Shown: positions 15,457 through 24,629, counted from the first letter of the stretch. The stretch is DNA of 58,239 bases from Planctomycetota bacterium (GCA_022563885.1 JADFMM010000007.1:1-58239), one strand, 5' to 3'. Notes: generated from the sequence alone by a model not told the origin. Numbers and translations: made by a program.

Positions 15457-16280
15457 CGCAGTTTCAAAACAATAGATCCTTGTCGATGGCGTTCCTGCTG
15501 GGAGCCATTGGATCGTACTCTGTTGCCGTGGGTGCGGGTCTCAACACAGATGTGGCACTATCGCCGCCTGAAGGCGGAACCATCTTCAGGCTGCAATGGC
15601 GCTATTCCAAATTATCGAATGACCCCACACCGATGGACCGAGATGTTACCTTGAGCATTAATCCACTGACGATCGTTCATGGCTTAACCGCAGACCTTGC
15701 AGTGTTGGGAACCGTTCCATTCGTTTACCGAGAGATGGAACCCGCCGCAGGAGCTGTTATGGAAGACGCCGATGTCGGTGACATTCCGCTCCTGTTCAAG
15801 TATCGGTTCTATCAAAACGACCAGCTCGGTGTTACGACAAGATGGGCTGTTCTGGGAGGTGTTGAGATTCCCTCCTACGATGAAGATTTTTCGAGTGAGA
15901 GTTTCGATCCAATCATCGGCACGGTGTGGACACACCAGCGCAGAGACTGGTGGGTGGATTGGGATGTGGTGTACAAGTTCAACACGGCCGGCGGGCCGAC
16001 GGGAGACGACGTACTGCGGGGCGACACCGCCGCCTCAATCAGGTTCCTCGGCGGCGAAAGCGAAGAGACCGGCCCATGGGCACTCTACGGGATCGGTGAA
16101 CTCAATGCGCTTTACATCACCGATGGAAGCACACAGATGTTCCTTTCGCCCGGCATTCAGTTCATAACGCCTCGGTGGATTCTGGAGGCCGGGGTTCAAT
16201 TGCCTGTCCACCAAGACCTGAAATCCTCACGGCTGGAAAACGACATTACCACCATTCTCAGCCTGAGAACTCAGTTTTAA
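15453..16280 (+). CDS. Second outer-membrane beta-barrel-like protein
   Basis: 275 residues; ATGA overlap with the NHL gene. A weak signal sequence (SMAFLLGAIGSYSVAVGAG) precedes strand-rich sequence with the same layout as 11699-12556: LTIVHGLTADLAVLGTVPFV and DVGDIPLLFKYRFYQ parallel the TKDLSLTLEVP and GDVEVRAKYQFF segments there, and it ends LSLRTQF with a C-terminal Phe. Two related barrels thus bracket the HMA genes. It is the last gene of the block; no terminator was seen after it. Confidence 0.68.
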   Translation: MTQFQNNRSLSMAFLLGAIGSYSVAVGAGLNTDVALSPPEGGTIFRLQWRYSKLSNDPTPMDRDVTLSINPLTIVHGLTADLAVLGTVPFVYREMEPAAGAVMEDADVGDIPLLFKYRFYQNDQLGVTTRWAVLGGVEIPSYDEDFSSESFDPIIGTVWTHQRRDWWVDWDVVYKFNTAGGPTGDDVLRGDTAASIRFLGGESEETGPWALYGIGELNALYITDGSTQMFLSPGIQFITPRWILEAGVQLPVHQDLKSSRLENDITTILSLRTQF

Positions 16281-16375
16281 CCTTACAAACGGAATCACTA
16301 CTGTACGTTGAAATCAGACTTCCTATCATTCATCCTTCGTAGCGACTTTATCGAGAACTTGCAAGGAGACCACCG

Positions 16376-16810
16376 GTGACGCTCCAAGAGAGAATAGACG
16401 CGTTTTTAGCGGGTACGCCTCACGCCGTCGTTGGCGCTTCACGCGATCGTGCCAAGTACGGCAACAAGGTTCTTCGAGCCTATCTCCAGAACGATCGTGA
16501 GGTCTACCCGGTGAACCCGAACAGCGAGGAGGTGGAAGGCCTCGCGACCTTTCCCGATCTCGCCTCCCTGCCGCAACCCGTGCGTGGCATCTCGGTGATC
16601 ACCAAGCCGGACGTGACTGAGCGTATCGTAGAACAGGCCGCTGAGCTAGGAATCAAGCACATCTGGATGCAGCCAGGCGCGGAAAGCGAGAAAGCCGTCA
16701 AGCGCGCCGAGCAGTTGGAAATGAATGTCATCGCAGGAGGACCCTGCGCTCTCGTCACTCTGCGATATCATGAAGACGATCCCGTGCGAATCGTGGAACC
16801 AGGTGACTGA
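16376..16810 (+). CDS. CoA-binding domain protein (YccU-like)
   Basis: 144 residues; GTG start at 16376 after CAAGGAGACCACC. A single Rossmann-type CoA-binding domain: AVVGASRDRAKYGNKVLRAY, then VYPVNPNSEEVEG, ISVITKP, IWMQPGAES and the terminal ECP-like GGPCALV. Small stand-alone proteins of this kind bind CoA in the cytoplasm, and their physiological role is poorly defined. It stands alone with about 95 bases before it. Confidence 0.88.
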   Translation: MTLQERIDAFLAGTPHAVVGASRDRAKYGNKVLRAYLQNDREVYPVNPNSEEVEGLATFPDLASLPQPVRGISVITKPDVTERIVEQAAELGIKHIWMQPGAESEKAVKRAEQLEMNVIAGGPCALVTLRYHEDDPVRIVEPGD

Positions 16811-17147
16811 AATGAGTTTGTCTGCGTCAACACCGGCTGCAATCCCACGAAGACCTTGAGGGCAAACTATCGGGCCGCTCCGACTTTCTCTTTGGGCTGC
16901 AGCTTTGTCCGGCACAGGTCTTGATCTTCCACCATTTTCCGCCGACACTGCCGAACCCGGCGGACTTGGTTTGCCCGTCGTCCTTGGGTATACTTGTCCA
17001 TCGCCGATCTGACTGCTGATTGGATTGCCATAACCACAATCCTGACCGCGGGCAATTGAACTGATAAAAAACCAATTCGTGCAGCACCAGCAACTTAGAC
17101 GGAAGTTGACGGCATGACAATGGAATTCTGAACTCGAGTAGACACGG
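16811..17147. other. Intergenic, no gene seen
   Basis: Frames on both strands here lack a credible start, family motif or codon pattern. It separates the CoA-binding gene from a series of broken genes. Confidence 0.4.
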
Positions 17148-17300
17148 ATGGAAATTCACGAATTGAGAGAACTGGTTTTCGGCGGTGAGTCGGAGCGTGT
17201 CGAATTCAAGCGTTCCACCGGGCAGCGGACCGAGGCGGCAAAGACGGCCTGCGGAATGCTCGACGGTCTTGGTGGTCTTGTCCTCTTGGGCGTGACCGAT
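17148..17300 (+). pseudogene. Fragment of an AlbA_2/Schlafen-type ATP-binding domain
   Basis: Starts like an intact gene (MEIHELRELVFGGESERVEF, then KRSTGQRTEAAKTACGMLDG and LGGLVLLGVTDTG), the N-terminal signature of AlbA_2 domains in putative transcriptional regulators and RecG-like proteins. After GVTDTG the frame continues only as arginine/threonine-rich noise, so the rest of the gene is gone. Confidence 0.7.
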
Positions 17301-17515
17301 ACTGGCTCTACATCGTCACCCACTGCGCCGACACGCCAACGCTTCAGGAACCGGTCAAGGACCCGACCCGGCTCGAATGGCACGAGGTCACGAAGGTGGC
17401 GCACTACTACTTATCGGTCAACGCCATGACTCGGCCGATGATGGTGCGGGAGGACAAAACGCCGTACAGAACAGGGGATCAAGGACGAAGAAGGGTGAGA
17501 CAAAGTACCCGATGA
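17294..17515 (+). pseudogene. C-terminal fragment resembling DUF3883-type proteins
   Basis: In another frame from the AlbA_2 fragment the DNA reads DRYWLYIVTHCADTPTLQEP, then EWHEVTKVAHYYLSVNAMTR, ending at TGA 17513-17515. This resembles the C-terminus of large DUF3883-containing helicase-associated proteins found in bacterial defence islands. It is joined directly to the AlbA_2 fragment, so a deletion brought the two pieces together. Family name from memory of the motif, moderate certainty. Confidence 0.5.
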
Positions 17516-18129
17516 TTGATGTCCAGTACGAATCTGTCCTTGGCGACGTGTTCAAGATTATCGAAGCAGCCAGGCAATCGGCGGCACGAACGGTGAATTC
17601 CATCATCACCGCCGCTTATTGGTTGATCGGCCGGCGTATTGTCGAATTCGAACAGAAAGGTAAAGCTCGCGCCGCGTATGGAGAAAGGTTGCTTCAGCGG
17701 CTGGCACAAGACTTGAGCGCAAGATTCGGACGTGGATTCTCGTATCCGAACCTGAACAAGTTCCGCCAATTCTACCTGACATATCCACAGGGGCGAATTT
17801 TCTCGACACTGTCGATAGAATCGGACAATTCAATTCTCTCGACAGTGTCGATAGAATCGGCGCCGATGAAAATCCGGACGCCATTTGGAAAATCGCAGAT
17901 GCTTTCTGCGGAATCCCTGCTGGAAATGGCATCAAAGCGTTTCCCGCTGCCGTGGTCCGCTTATGTCCGTCTGGTTTCGGTGGAAAACGAAAACGCACGC
18001 GCTTTCTACGAAACCGAGGCCCAATCCCGATTTGATGCCATCCGTGAACTTGGGCGCATTGCCAAGGAAGCCGCTGTTTTCTCCCTTGAATCGTCATCCT
18101 CCGGCGGTACAATCCCCCCTATCTGTTGA
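17512..18129 (+). pseudogene. C-terminally truncated DUF1016 / YhcG-type protein
   Basis: 205 codons. The DUF1016 N-terminal domain is recognisable: SIITAAYWLIGRRIVEFEQK, GERLLQRLAQDLSARFGRGF, NLNKFRQFYL and FPLPWSAYVRLVSVEN. The C-terminal PDDEXK nuclease half (family length is about 330-370) is missing; sequence after ARAFYETEA runs into unrelated residues and stops. Two near-identical units, STLSIES and STVSIES, sit in the linker and come from a tandem DNA repeat containing TCGACACTGTCGA / TCGACAGTGTCGA palindromes (about 17802-17860). YhcG-like proteins occur in restriction-associated loci, in line with the preceding fragments. Confidence 0.75.
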
Positions 18130-18165
18130 AATCAGATTTCCTCTCAATCGGCGCCAACATCGGAG

Positions 18166-18235
18166 GCTTTGTCAAGGCGGCAGACGCGATGCTTGTCTAA
18201 TAGGATTGTATAACTGGTTTTCAGACAGAGCCTAG
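18166..18235. repeat. Solitary or decayed MITE end
   Basis: GGTTTTCAGACAGAGC followed by CTAG (18232-18235) is the same right end as the MITE at 33422-33581. A possible degraded left end GCTTTGTCA is at 18166, but no internal homology remains. Confidence 0.55.
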
Positions 18236-18304
18236 GGTCCCATACCCCGCGCGAGATGCACCAGAGAACTTTGGTCCGAGGAACATGCTTCAAGGAGTGA
18301 CGCA

Positions 18305-19945
18305 TTGAAGGCATCCGATCTGTTTATCAAGGCACTCGAAGCCGAAGGCGTTGAATACATATTCGGTATTCCCGGGGAAGAGAATCTTGATTTTCTGAAT
18401 TCCCTGAAAGACTCCTCCATTCGATTCATTCTAACGCGGCACGAGCAGGCGGCTGGATTCATGGCGGCCACCTATGGTCGCTTGACCGGCAGGGTCGGGG
18501 TATGCCTGTCGACTCTGGGGCCCGGCGCAACCAACCTGGTCACGGCCGCGGCCTACGCCCAACTCGGGGCCATGCCGATGATGATGATCACGGGCCAAAA
18601 ACCGATCAAGACATCCAAGCAGGGACAGTTCCAGATCGTGGACATCGTCCAGATGATGAAGCCACTCACCAAGTACACCCGGCAGATTGTCAGCGGAGAT
18701 AATATTCCTTCCCGTGTACGGGAGGCCGTTCGACTTGCCGAGGAGGAACGGCCGGGGGCCGTACACCTGGAACTTCCAGAGGACATCGCCGCTGAAGAAA
18801 CCGATGCTCAGATCTTTCAGCGAGAGCGGATCAGACGATCCACGGCCGAAGCCAAGGCCGTCGCCCGGGCAGTACGGATGATCGAATCGGCGAAGCGGCC
18901 CCTGCTTCTGATCGGTGCAGGCGCCAACCGAAAGCTGACCTCCAAGATGCTGCGGCGATTCATCGACAGGACGCATATCCCCTTCATTACCACCCAGATG
19001 GGGAAAGGCGTGGTCGATGAACGCCATCCGCGGTTTTTGGGCAATGCGGCGTTGTCTGCCAGAGACTATGTACACTGTGCCATCGAGAAAGCGGATCTGA
19101 TCATCAACGTTGGTCACGACGTAGTTGAAAAGCCACCATTCTTCATGGAGCACGGCGGAACGAAGGTGATCCATATCAACTTTTCGACCGCGGCGGTCGA
19201 TCCGGTCTACTTCCCGCAGCTTGAAGTCGTGGGCGATATCGCCAACAGTATCTGGCAGATCAACCAAGCCGTCACTCCTCAGAAAAATTGGGATTTCCGC
19301 TTCTACGAGCAGATCAAAAGAGAAGTCGATATGCACCTGCAGGAAGGTGCAGACGACAATCGCTTCCCGGTGCTGCCACAGCGGCTGGTGGCGGATGTTC
19401 GGAAGATGGTGCCTTCGGACGGCATCGTCGCGCTGGATAACGGTATCTACAAAATCTGGTTCGCCCGGAACTATCACGCGCACGAACCCAATACCGTGCT
19501 TCTGGACAATGCCCTGGCGACCATGGGCGCCGGGCTGCCGTCCGCCATGGCAGCCAAATTGGTCTTTCCGGACCGAAAGGTGCTGGCCATATGTGGAGAC
19601 GGGGGGTTCATGATGAACTCACAGGAGATTGAGACGGCGATTCGTTTGAAGCTGAATCTTTCGGTCTTGATCCTGAATGACAACGCCTTCGGAATGATCA
19701 AGTGGAAGCAGACCGCCATGCACTTCGAGAACTGGGGGTTGGATTACGGCAACCCGGACTTCGTTAAATATGCCGAAAGCTACGGGGCCAAGGGACACAG
19801 GGTCGAGGCTACAGGAGATTTGGCTCCGATGCTGCAAGATTGTCTGGGCTCTCCCGGGGTTCACCTGATCGAAGTACCCATGGATTACTCAGATAACGTC
19901 CGTGCCCTGACCACGGCCCTGGAGGAGAAGACCTGTCACCTGTAG
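18305..19945 (+). CDS. Acetolactate-synthase-like thiamine diphosphate enzyme
   Basis: 546 residues; TTG start after AAGGAGTGACGCA. The three-domain ThDP fold is complete: VEYIFGIPGEENLDFL, the catalytic Glu in RHEQAAGFMA, GPGATNL, and the C-terminal ThDP/Mg motif GDGGFMMN...NDNAFGMIKWKQ. It most resembles acetolactate synthase large subunits that act without a regulatory subunit; none is nearby, and no ilvC or ilvD is in the window, so a catabolic or alternative 2-oxoacid reaction is possible. An aldehyde dehydrogenase follows 30 bases later, a pairing I recognise from other bacteria, but the shared pathway is not established. Confidence 0.88.
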   Translation: MKASDLFIKALEAEGVEYIFGIPGEENLDFLNSLKDSSIRFILTRHEQAAGFMAATYGRLTGRVGVCLSTLGPGATNLVTAAAYAQLGAMPMMMITGQKPIKTSKQGQFQIVDIVQMMKPLTKYTRQIVSGDNIPSRVREAVRLAEEERPGAVHLELPEDIAAEETDAQIFQRERIRRSTAEAKAVARAVRMIESAKRPLLLIGAGANRKLTSKMLRRFIDRTHIPFITTQMGKGVVDERHPRFLGNAALSARDYVHCAIEKADLIINVGHDVVEKPPFFMEHGGTKVIHINFSTAAVDPVYFPQLEVVGDIANSIWQINQAVTPQKNWDFRFYEQIKREVDMHLQEGADDNRFPVLPQRLVADVRKMVPSDGIVALDNGIYKIWFARNYHAHEPNTVLLDNALATMGAGLPSAMAAKLVFPDRKVLAICGDGGFMMNSQEIETAIRLKLNLSVLILNDNAFGMIKWKQTAMHFENWGLDYGNPDFVKYAESYGAKGHRVEATGDLAPMLQDCLGSPGVHLIEVPMDYSDNVRALTTALEEKTCHL

Positions 19946-19975
19946 CTTTCTATGATCCGCATCATGTGAGAAGCC

Positions 19976-21403
19976 ATGCTCAATGAATCCTATCCCTACT
20001 ACCTGGCCAACCACCGCGTCTCGGCCAACCGGGACCTACCGGTGACGGACAAATACACTGGAGAGATCGCTACCCGCGTGGCCTTGGCGGACGAGTCAGC
20101 CATCGACATAGCCATCGGAAAAGCCGTGGAGGCGACGGAGGCCATGCGACAGGTACCGGCCTACGAACGCCAGGCCGTGCTGCAGCACTGCGTGCGACGG
20201 TTCACGGAGCGCGCCGAGGAGCTGGCACTCAGCCTGTGTATAGAGGCCGGGAAACCCATCACGGATTCCCGGGGCGAGGTGGCCCGCCTCATTGACACGT
20301 TCCGCATTGCGGCGGAAGAATCCGTGCGCATATACGGTGAAGTGCTGCCGATGGAAATCAGTCCGCACGCACGCGGCTATTCCGGCATGTGGAAAAGGGT
20401 TCCGATCGGCCCGTGTAGCTTCATATCACCGTTCAACTTCCCGCTGAACCTGGCGGCCCATAAGATCGCCCCGGCGCTGGCGGTGGGTTGCCCCTTTGTG
20501 CTGAAGCCCGCCAGCCTGACGCCCGTGGGCGCGCTCCTCATCGGTGAGATACTCGCCGAAACCGATCTGCCGGAGGGCGCCTTCTCCATCCTGCCCTGCC
20601 GCCGCGACGGGGCGGAGTTGTTCACCACGGACGAGCGACTCAGGCTCCTCAGCTTTACGGGGTCACCCGCCGTCGGATGGGCATTGAAGGCCAAGGCGGG
20701 AAAGAAAAAAGTAGTCCTGGAACTGGGTGGCAATGCCGCCGTGATTGTGGACGAAGATGCCGATTTGGACGATGCCGCGTCACGCATCATCACCGGCGCA
20801 TTCTATCAGTCAGGCCAAAGTTGCATTAGCGTCCAGCGCATCCTGATTCACGAGACGCTCTATGGGCCCATGAAGGATAGGCTCGTGGCCGCAGCTCGCA
20901 GCCTGACCATGGGCGACCCGAAGGAGGAAGGGACGATCATCGGGCCCATGATTTCCGAGAAAGAGGCCACGCGGCTCGAATCATGGATCCGCTCTTCAGT
21001 GGACGGTGGGGCCAAACTGCTCTGCGGCGGCGGTCGCGAAGGTGTCATGATGGAGGCCACGCTCTTGGAACACGTGCCTGCGGATGCGGACTTGTCCTGC
21101 CAGGAGGCTTTCGGGCCCGTGGCCATCATGACACCGTTCAGCGATTTTGACGAGGCGCTGATGGAAGTGAACCGCAGCCGCTTCGGGCTTCAGGCCGGCA
21201 TTTTCACCCGCGATCTCTACAAGATGCAGCGCGCCTGGGACCGACTCGAAGTAGGCGGTGTCGTCATCGGAGACGTGCCGTCCTGGCGGGTGGATCACAT
21301 GCCGTACGGGGGCGTGAAAGACAGCGGGCTGGGCCGGGAAGGAATCCGTTTCGCCATCGAGGATATGACCGAAATAAGATTGCTGGTGATCCGCAGACCC
21401 TAA
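19976..21403 (+). CDS. NAD(P)-dependent aldehyde dehydrogenase
   Basis: 475 residues, typical length. Catalytic Glu is in VVLELGGNAAVIVDEDADLD and catalytic Cys in GQSCISVQRI; FISPFNFPLNLAAHKIAPAL and SFTGSPAVGW are the coenzyme-binding signatures, and CQEAFGPV and PYGGVKDSGLGREG close the fold. It oxidises an aldehyde to the acid. The context (ThDP enzyme before, zwf and pgl after) suggests central carbon aldehydes, but substrate cannot be read from sequence. The next start lies one base after its stop. Confidence 0.9.
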   Translation: MLNESYPYYLANHRVSANRDLPVTDKYTGEIATRVALADESAIDIAIGKAVEATEAMRQVPAYERQAVLQHCVRRFTERAEELALSLCIEAGKPITDSRGEVARLIDTFRIAAEESVRIYGEVLPMEISPHARGYSGMWKRVPIGPCSFISPFNFPLNLAAHKIAPALAVGCPFVLKPASLTPVGALLIGEILAETDLPEGAFSILPCRRDGAELFTTDERLRLLSFTGSPAVGWALKAKAGKKKVVLELGGNAAVIVDEDADLDDAASRIITGAFYQSGQSCISVQRILIHETLYGPMKDRLVAAARSLTMGDPKEEGTIIGPMISEKEATRLESWIRSSVDGGAKLLCGGGREGVMMEATLLEHVPADADLSCQEAFGPVAIMTPFSDFDEALMEVNRSRFGLQAGIFTRDLYKMQRAWDRLEVGGVVIGDVPSWRVDHMPYGGVKDSGLGREGIRFAIEDMTEIRLLVIRRP

Positions 21404-21404
21404 T

Positions 21405-22886
21405 ATGGGCGACCCCCTGCCTCAATTTCGTTTTGGGACGGAGAACATTCGGCAAAGCCTTCGGACGATCGCCTGCCTGGGTGAGGTTCTATGTGTGCTC
21501 TGTCTGTTGAGTGGTTGCAGCACAAGCGCTCCGAAAGTCGGACTGATCTACAACAGGGCGGCTCAATACGAGAATGGTGATCGCAACCCCATTATCGTGA
21601 TCCCGGGAATCACCGGGTCCAAGTTGACATTGAATGACCACATTGTCTGGGGCGCCTTTGAGGGCGGCCATTCGGACTCGGCGACAGCGGAGGGCGCCCG
21701 CGCCCTCGCCCTGCCGATGCGGAAAGGCGTCTCCCTGGCCCAGCTTCGGGACGACACCCAAGCTGGCGGCGTGCTGGACCACCTGGAAGTATCCGTTTTG
21801 GGTCTCTCTATCCGGCTTAGGGCCTATGTCGGTCTACTGAGCACCCTGGGTATCGGCGGATTCAGAGATGCCAACCTGGGGCTCTCGGGGGCGATGGACT
21901 ACGGTGACAGCCACTTCACCTGTTTCCAGTTCGGCTACGACTGGCGACGCGACAACGTCGAGAACGCCCGTCGTCTCCACCAATTCATTCTGGAGAAGAA
22001 GAAGTACATCCGAATGGAGAGGACAAAGCGATTCGGAAGGGATGCCGATGAGGAGATCAAGTTTGACATCGTGGCCCATTCCATGGGTGGACTGGTCGCG
22101 CGCTACTATCTCCGCTATGGGCCGAACGAACCCCCGCCCTTAGATGCCAAGATTAAGATTCCCTGGTCCGGATGCGGGAACGTCGAACGCCTGATTATGG
22201 TGGGGACGCCCAACGCCGGATCGGCCGAGGCCGTGATTACGCTGGTGAACGGCGCATCCTTCGCCCCTCTGCTGCCGAAGTGGGCGCCGGCCATCGTGGG
22301 CACTTTCCCATCCGTCTACCAGATGCTACCCCGAAGCCGGCACCATCCCCTCGTCGACAAGGAGCATCCCGAGCGGACAGTCGGCGACATTCTTGATCCG
22401 AACCTATGGCTTAGCCACGGGTGGGGGCTGGCCGCGCCGAATCAGGAGCGGGTCCTGCGACGGCTGCTGCCGGACGTCGCTGACGCCGCACGGCGCCACG
22501 CTATCGCCCTCGACCACCAGCGCAAGTGTCTCGAAAGGGCGCGCCTCTTTTTCCATGCCATGGACGCGCCCGGCCGTCCGCCGAAGGGCACCGAGTTGTT
22601 CCTGTTTGCCGGGGACGCCGTCGACACACCGAACCGGCTGTCGGTGGACCCCACCGATGGCGGCTTGGCTGTTCACGAAACCGCGCCCGGGGATGGCATC
22701 GTGGCCCGTAACAGCGTCTTGATGGACGAGCGCATGGACGGCAACTGGAGCCCCCTTCTTCGTTCGCCCATACGCTGGAAGCAGGTCTTTTTCCTTTTCA
22801 AGGATCATCGGGACTTGGTGACGGACCCCTTCTTCATCGACAATGTTCTTTACTTGCTCCTTGAAGACCCGCGTGACGTCAACTGA
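21405..22886 (+). CDS. LCAT-like alpha/beta-hydrolase lipoprotein
   Basis: 493 residues. N-terminal hydrophobic leader ending LLSGCS gives a lipobox. PIIVIPGITGSKL is the oxyanion-loop signature of lecithin:cholesterol acyltransferase relatives; the nucleophile is Ser in AHSMGG, followed by YLRYG; FDYDWR-like FGYDWRRDN is also typical. Asp and His of the triad are expected in the second half (ETAPGDGIV and FKDHRDL are candidates). A secreted, membrane-tethered phospholipase, acyltransferase or lipase is likely. Its coupling to the aldehyde dehydrogenase is physical only. Confidence 0.82.
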   Translation: MGDPLPQFRFGTENIRQSLRTIACLGEVLCVLCLLSGCSTSAPKVGLIYNRAAQYENGDRNPIIVIPGITGSKLTLNDHIVWGAFEGGHSDSATAEGARALALPMRKGVSLAQLRDDTQAGGVLDHLEVSVLGLSIRLRAYVGLLSTLGIGGFRDANLGLSGAMDYGDSHFTCFQFGYDWRRDNVENARRLHQFILEKKKYIRMERTKRFGRDADEEIKFDIVAHSMGGLVARYYLRYGPNEPPPLDAKIKIPWSGCGNVERLIMVGTPNAGSAEAVITLVNGASFAPLLPKWAPAIVGTFPSVYQMLPRSRHHPLVDKEHPERTVGDILDPNLWLSHGWGLAAPNQERVLRRLLPDVADAARRHAIALDHQRKCLERARLFFHAMDAPGRPPKGTELFLFAGDAVDTPNRLSVDPTDGGLAVHETAPGDGIVARNSVLMDERMDGNWSPLLRSPIRWKQVFFLFKDHRDLVTDPFFIDNVLYLLLEDPRDVN

Positions 22887-23104
22887 GATGAGGTCTTCTG
22901 AGACTGTTCAATGAGTCGGCGGGTAATGGAACCCGGATTTTATTGAGTCATTGGACCGGCCGATCATCCACTGATGATTATTTACACCGCACGGGGTTTC
23001 TCGTTGCCCGTGGTAGGCTATGTGGACTATAAAGGCTGGGTGCGCCGACTGCAATTTGAGCCGGCGTGTCGACGTTTCAAGCACGTTGTCAGCAGGTAGA
23101 ACCT

Positions 23105-24607
23105 ATGGAATCACAGATACTGGTTATCTTTGGCGCTTCAGGGGATTTAGCTAAGCGTAAGTTGATCCCCGCCCTCTACGAACTGTCGCAGCAGGACCTG
23201 CTCCCTGAGAAATTCGCGGTGCTCGGGGTTAGCCGTTCCGCCCTCTCGGATGAGGACTTCCGAGAGCGCATGACCGAATTCCTTCCGGAATCGCGGGAAT
23301 CGTCACCGGACATCGAAACTTTCCTGCAGCGGCTCAGCTATTTCACCTTGCAGACAGGGGAGGCGGCCGAGTATGAACGACTCAAGAGGCATCTCGAGGA
23401 ATTGTCGGCGGCCACCGGGATTCCACCGAACACCATTTATTATCTGGCGACGCCGCCGTCACTTTACGAAGTCATCCCCCGGTGCTTGAACGCGGTGAGG
23501 CTCTGCCATAGTGATGAAGGGTTCCGCCGACTCATCGTCGAGAAGCCGTTTGGGACCGATCTGTCATCAGCTCAGGACCTGAATCGAAACCTGCTGAGCT
23601 ACTTTCGCGAGGATCAGATCTATCGCATTGACCATTATCTTGGCAAGGAAACCGTTCAGAACATGTTGGTGACCCGGTTTGCCAACGGCATATTCGAACC
23701 CATCTGGAATCTTAATTTCATTCACCATGTGGAAATCACCTCGGCGGAAAGTCTGGGTGTGGAGGGTCGCGGCGGGTACTACGATCACTCCGGTGCACTG
23801 CGGGATATGGTACAGAGCCATTTGCTGCAGCTGGTGGGCCTGGTGGCGATGGAGCCGCCGGTGGTGGTTGAAGCCGACGCCATCCGAAACGAAGTATTGA
23901 AAGTCTTCCAATCCCTGCGCCCCATCACGCCCGACCAGATCACGAAACACGTGGTGCGGGGTCAGTACATCGCCTCCACCATCAAGGGCGATCCAGTGAA
24001 AGGGTATCGTGACGAGGAGGGCGTGAACCCGCTCTCCCGAACCGAAACGTTTGTGGCGCTGAAGTTCTTCATCGACAGCTGGCGCTGGGGGGGCGTGCCC
24101 TTTTATATTCGAACGGGCAAGAAGCTTCCCGCGCGTGTGGCCGAAGTGGTCATCCATTTCAAACGCCCGCCACGGCATCTGTTCCAGTATGAGGAAAACG
24201 CGCTGACCAATTACAATCAGTTGATTCTCAGGGTGCAGCCCGATGAGGGCATCGTGTTGAAGTTTGGGTTGAAAGTACCGGGGCCGGGTTTTCGTGTGCA
24301 GACCGTTAATATGGACTTTCACTACGACGATCTGGGCAATTCCCACCTGCCCAGCGCCTATGCCAGGCTGCTCCTGGACTGCATGCAGGGGGACGCCACC
24401 CTGTTCGCGCGGGGGGACGCCGTTGAGGAGGCGTGGAAGTTCATTCAGCCGATATCAGATGTCTTTGCCAGCGGCCTGGACATGCCGATCTACGGGTATC
24501 CGGCGGGCACCTGGGGTCCCGAAGAGGCGGAGGGAATCGTGGATGACGCGAACTGGCGGTATCCCTGCAAGAATCTTTCGAATGATGGCACCTACTGTGA
24601 GCTGTAG
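23105..24607 (+). CDS. zwf: Glucose-6-phosphate 1-dehydrogenase
   Basis: 500 residues from ATG 23105 (after CAGGTAGAACCT); a TTG-type start 13 codons upstream has no ribosome site. NADP site FGASGDLAKRKLIPAL at residues 8-23, substrate site RIDHYLGKE, and RTGKKLP near the C-terminal domain. Catalyses glucose 6-phosphate to 6-phosphogluconolactone. The lactonase gene follows after 22 bases, giving the first two oxidative pentose-phosphate steps together; gnd or edd/eda are not in the window. Confidence 0.96.
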   Translation: MESQILVIFGASGDLAKRKLIPALYELSQQDLLPEKFAVLGVSRSALSDEDFRERMTEFLPESRESSPDIETFLQRLSYFTLQTGEAAEYERLKRHLEELSAATGIPPNTIYYLATPPSLYEVIPRCLNAVRLCHSDEGFRRLIVEKPFGTDLSSAQDLNRNLLSYFREDQIYRIDHYLGKETVQNMLVTRFANGIFEPIWNLNFIHHVEITSAESLGVEGRGGYYDHSGALRDMVQSHLLQLVGLVAMEPPVVVEADAIRNEVLKVFQSLRPITPDQITKHVVRGQYIASTIKGDPVKGYRDEEGVNPLSRTETFVALKFFIDSWRWGGVPFYIRTGKKLPARVAEVVIHFKRPPRHLFQYEENALTNYNQLILRVQPDEGIVLKFGLKVPGPGFRVQTVNMDFHYDDLGNSHLPSAYARLLLDCMQGDATLFARGDAVEEAWKFIQPISDVFASGLDMPIYGYPAGTWGPEEAEGIVDDANWRYPCKNLSNDGTYCEL

Positions 24608-24629
24608 GTAATACCAGAGGGAACGGACG

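Noticed and set aside
23567-24346. 259-codon open frame on the minus strand
   Set aside because: Antisense to the well-supported zwf gene; no recognisable motif or ribosome site.
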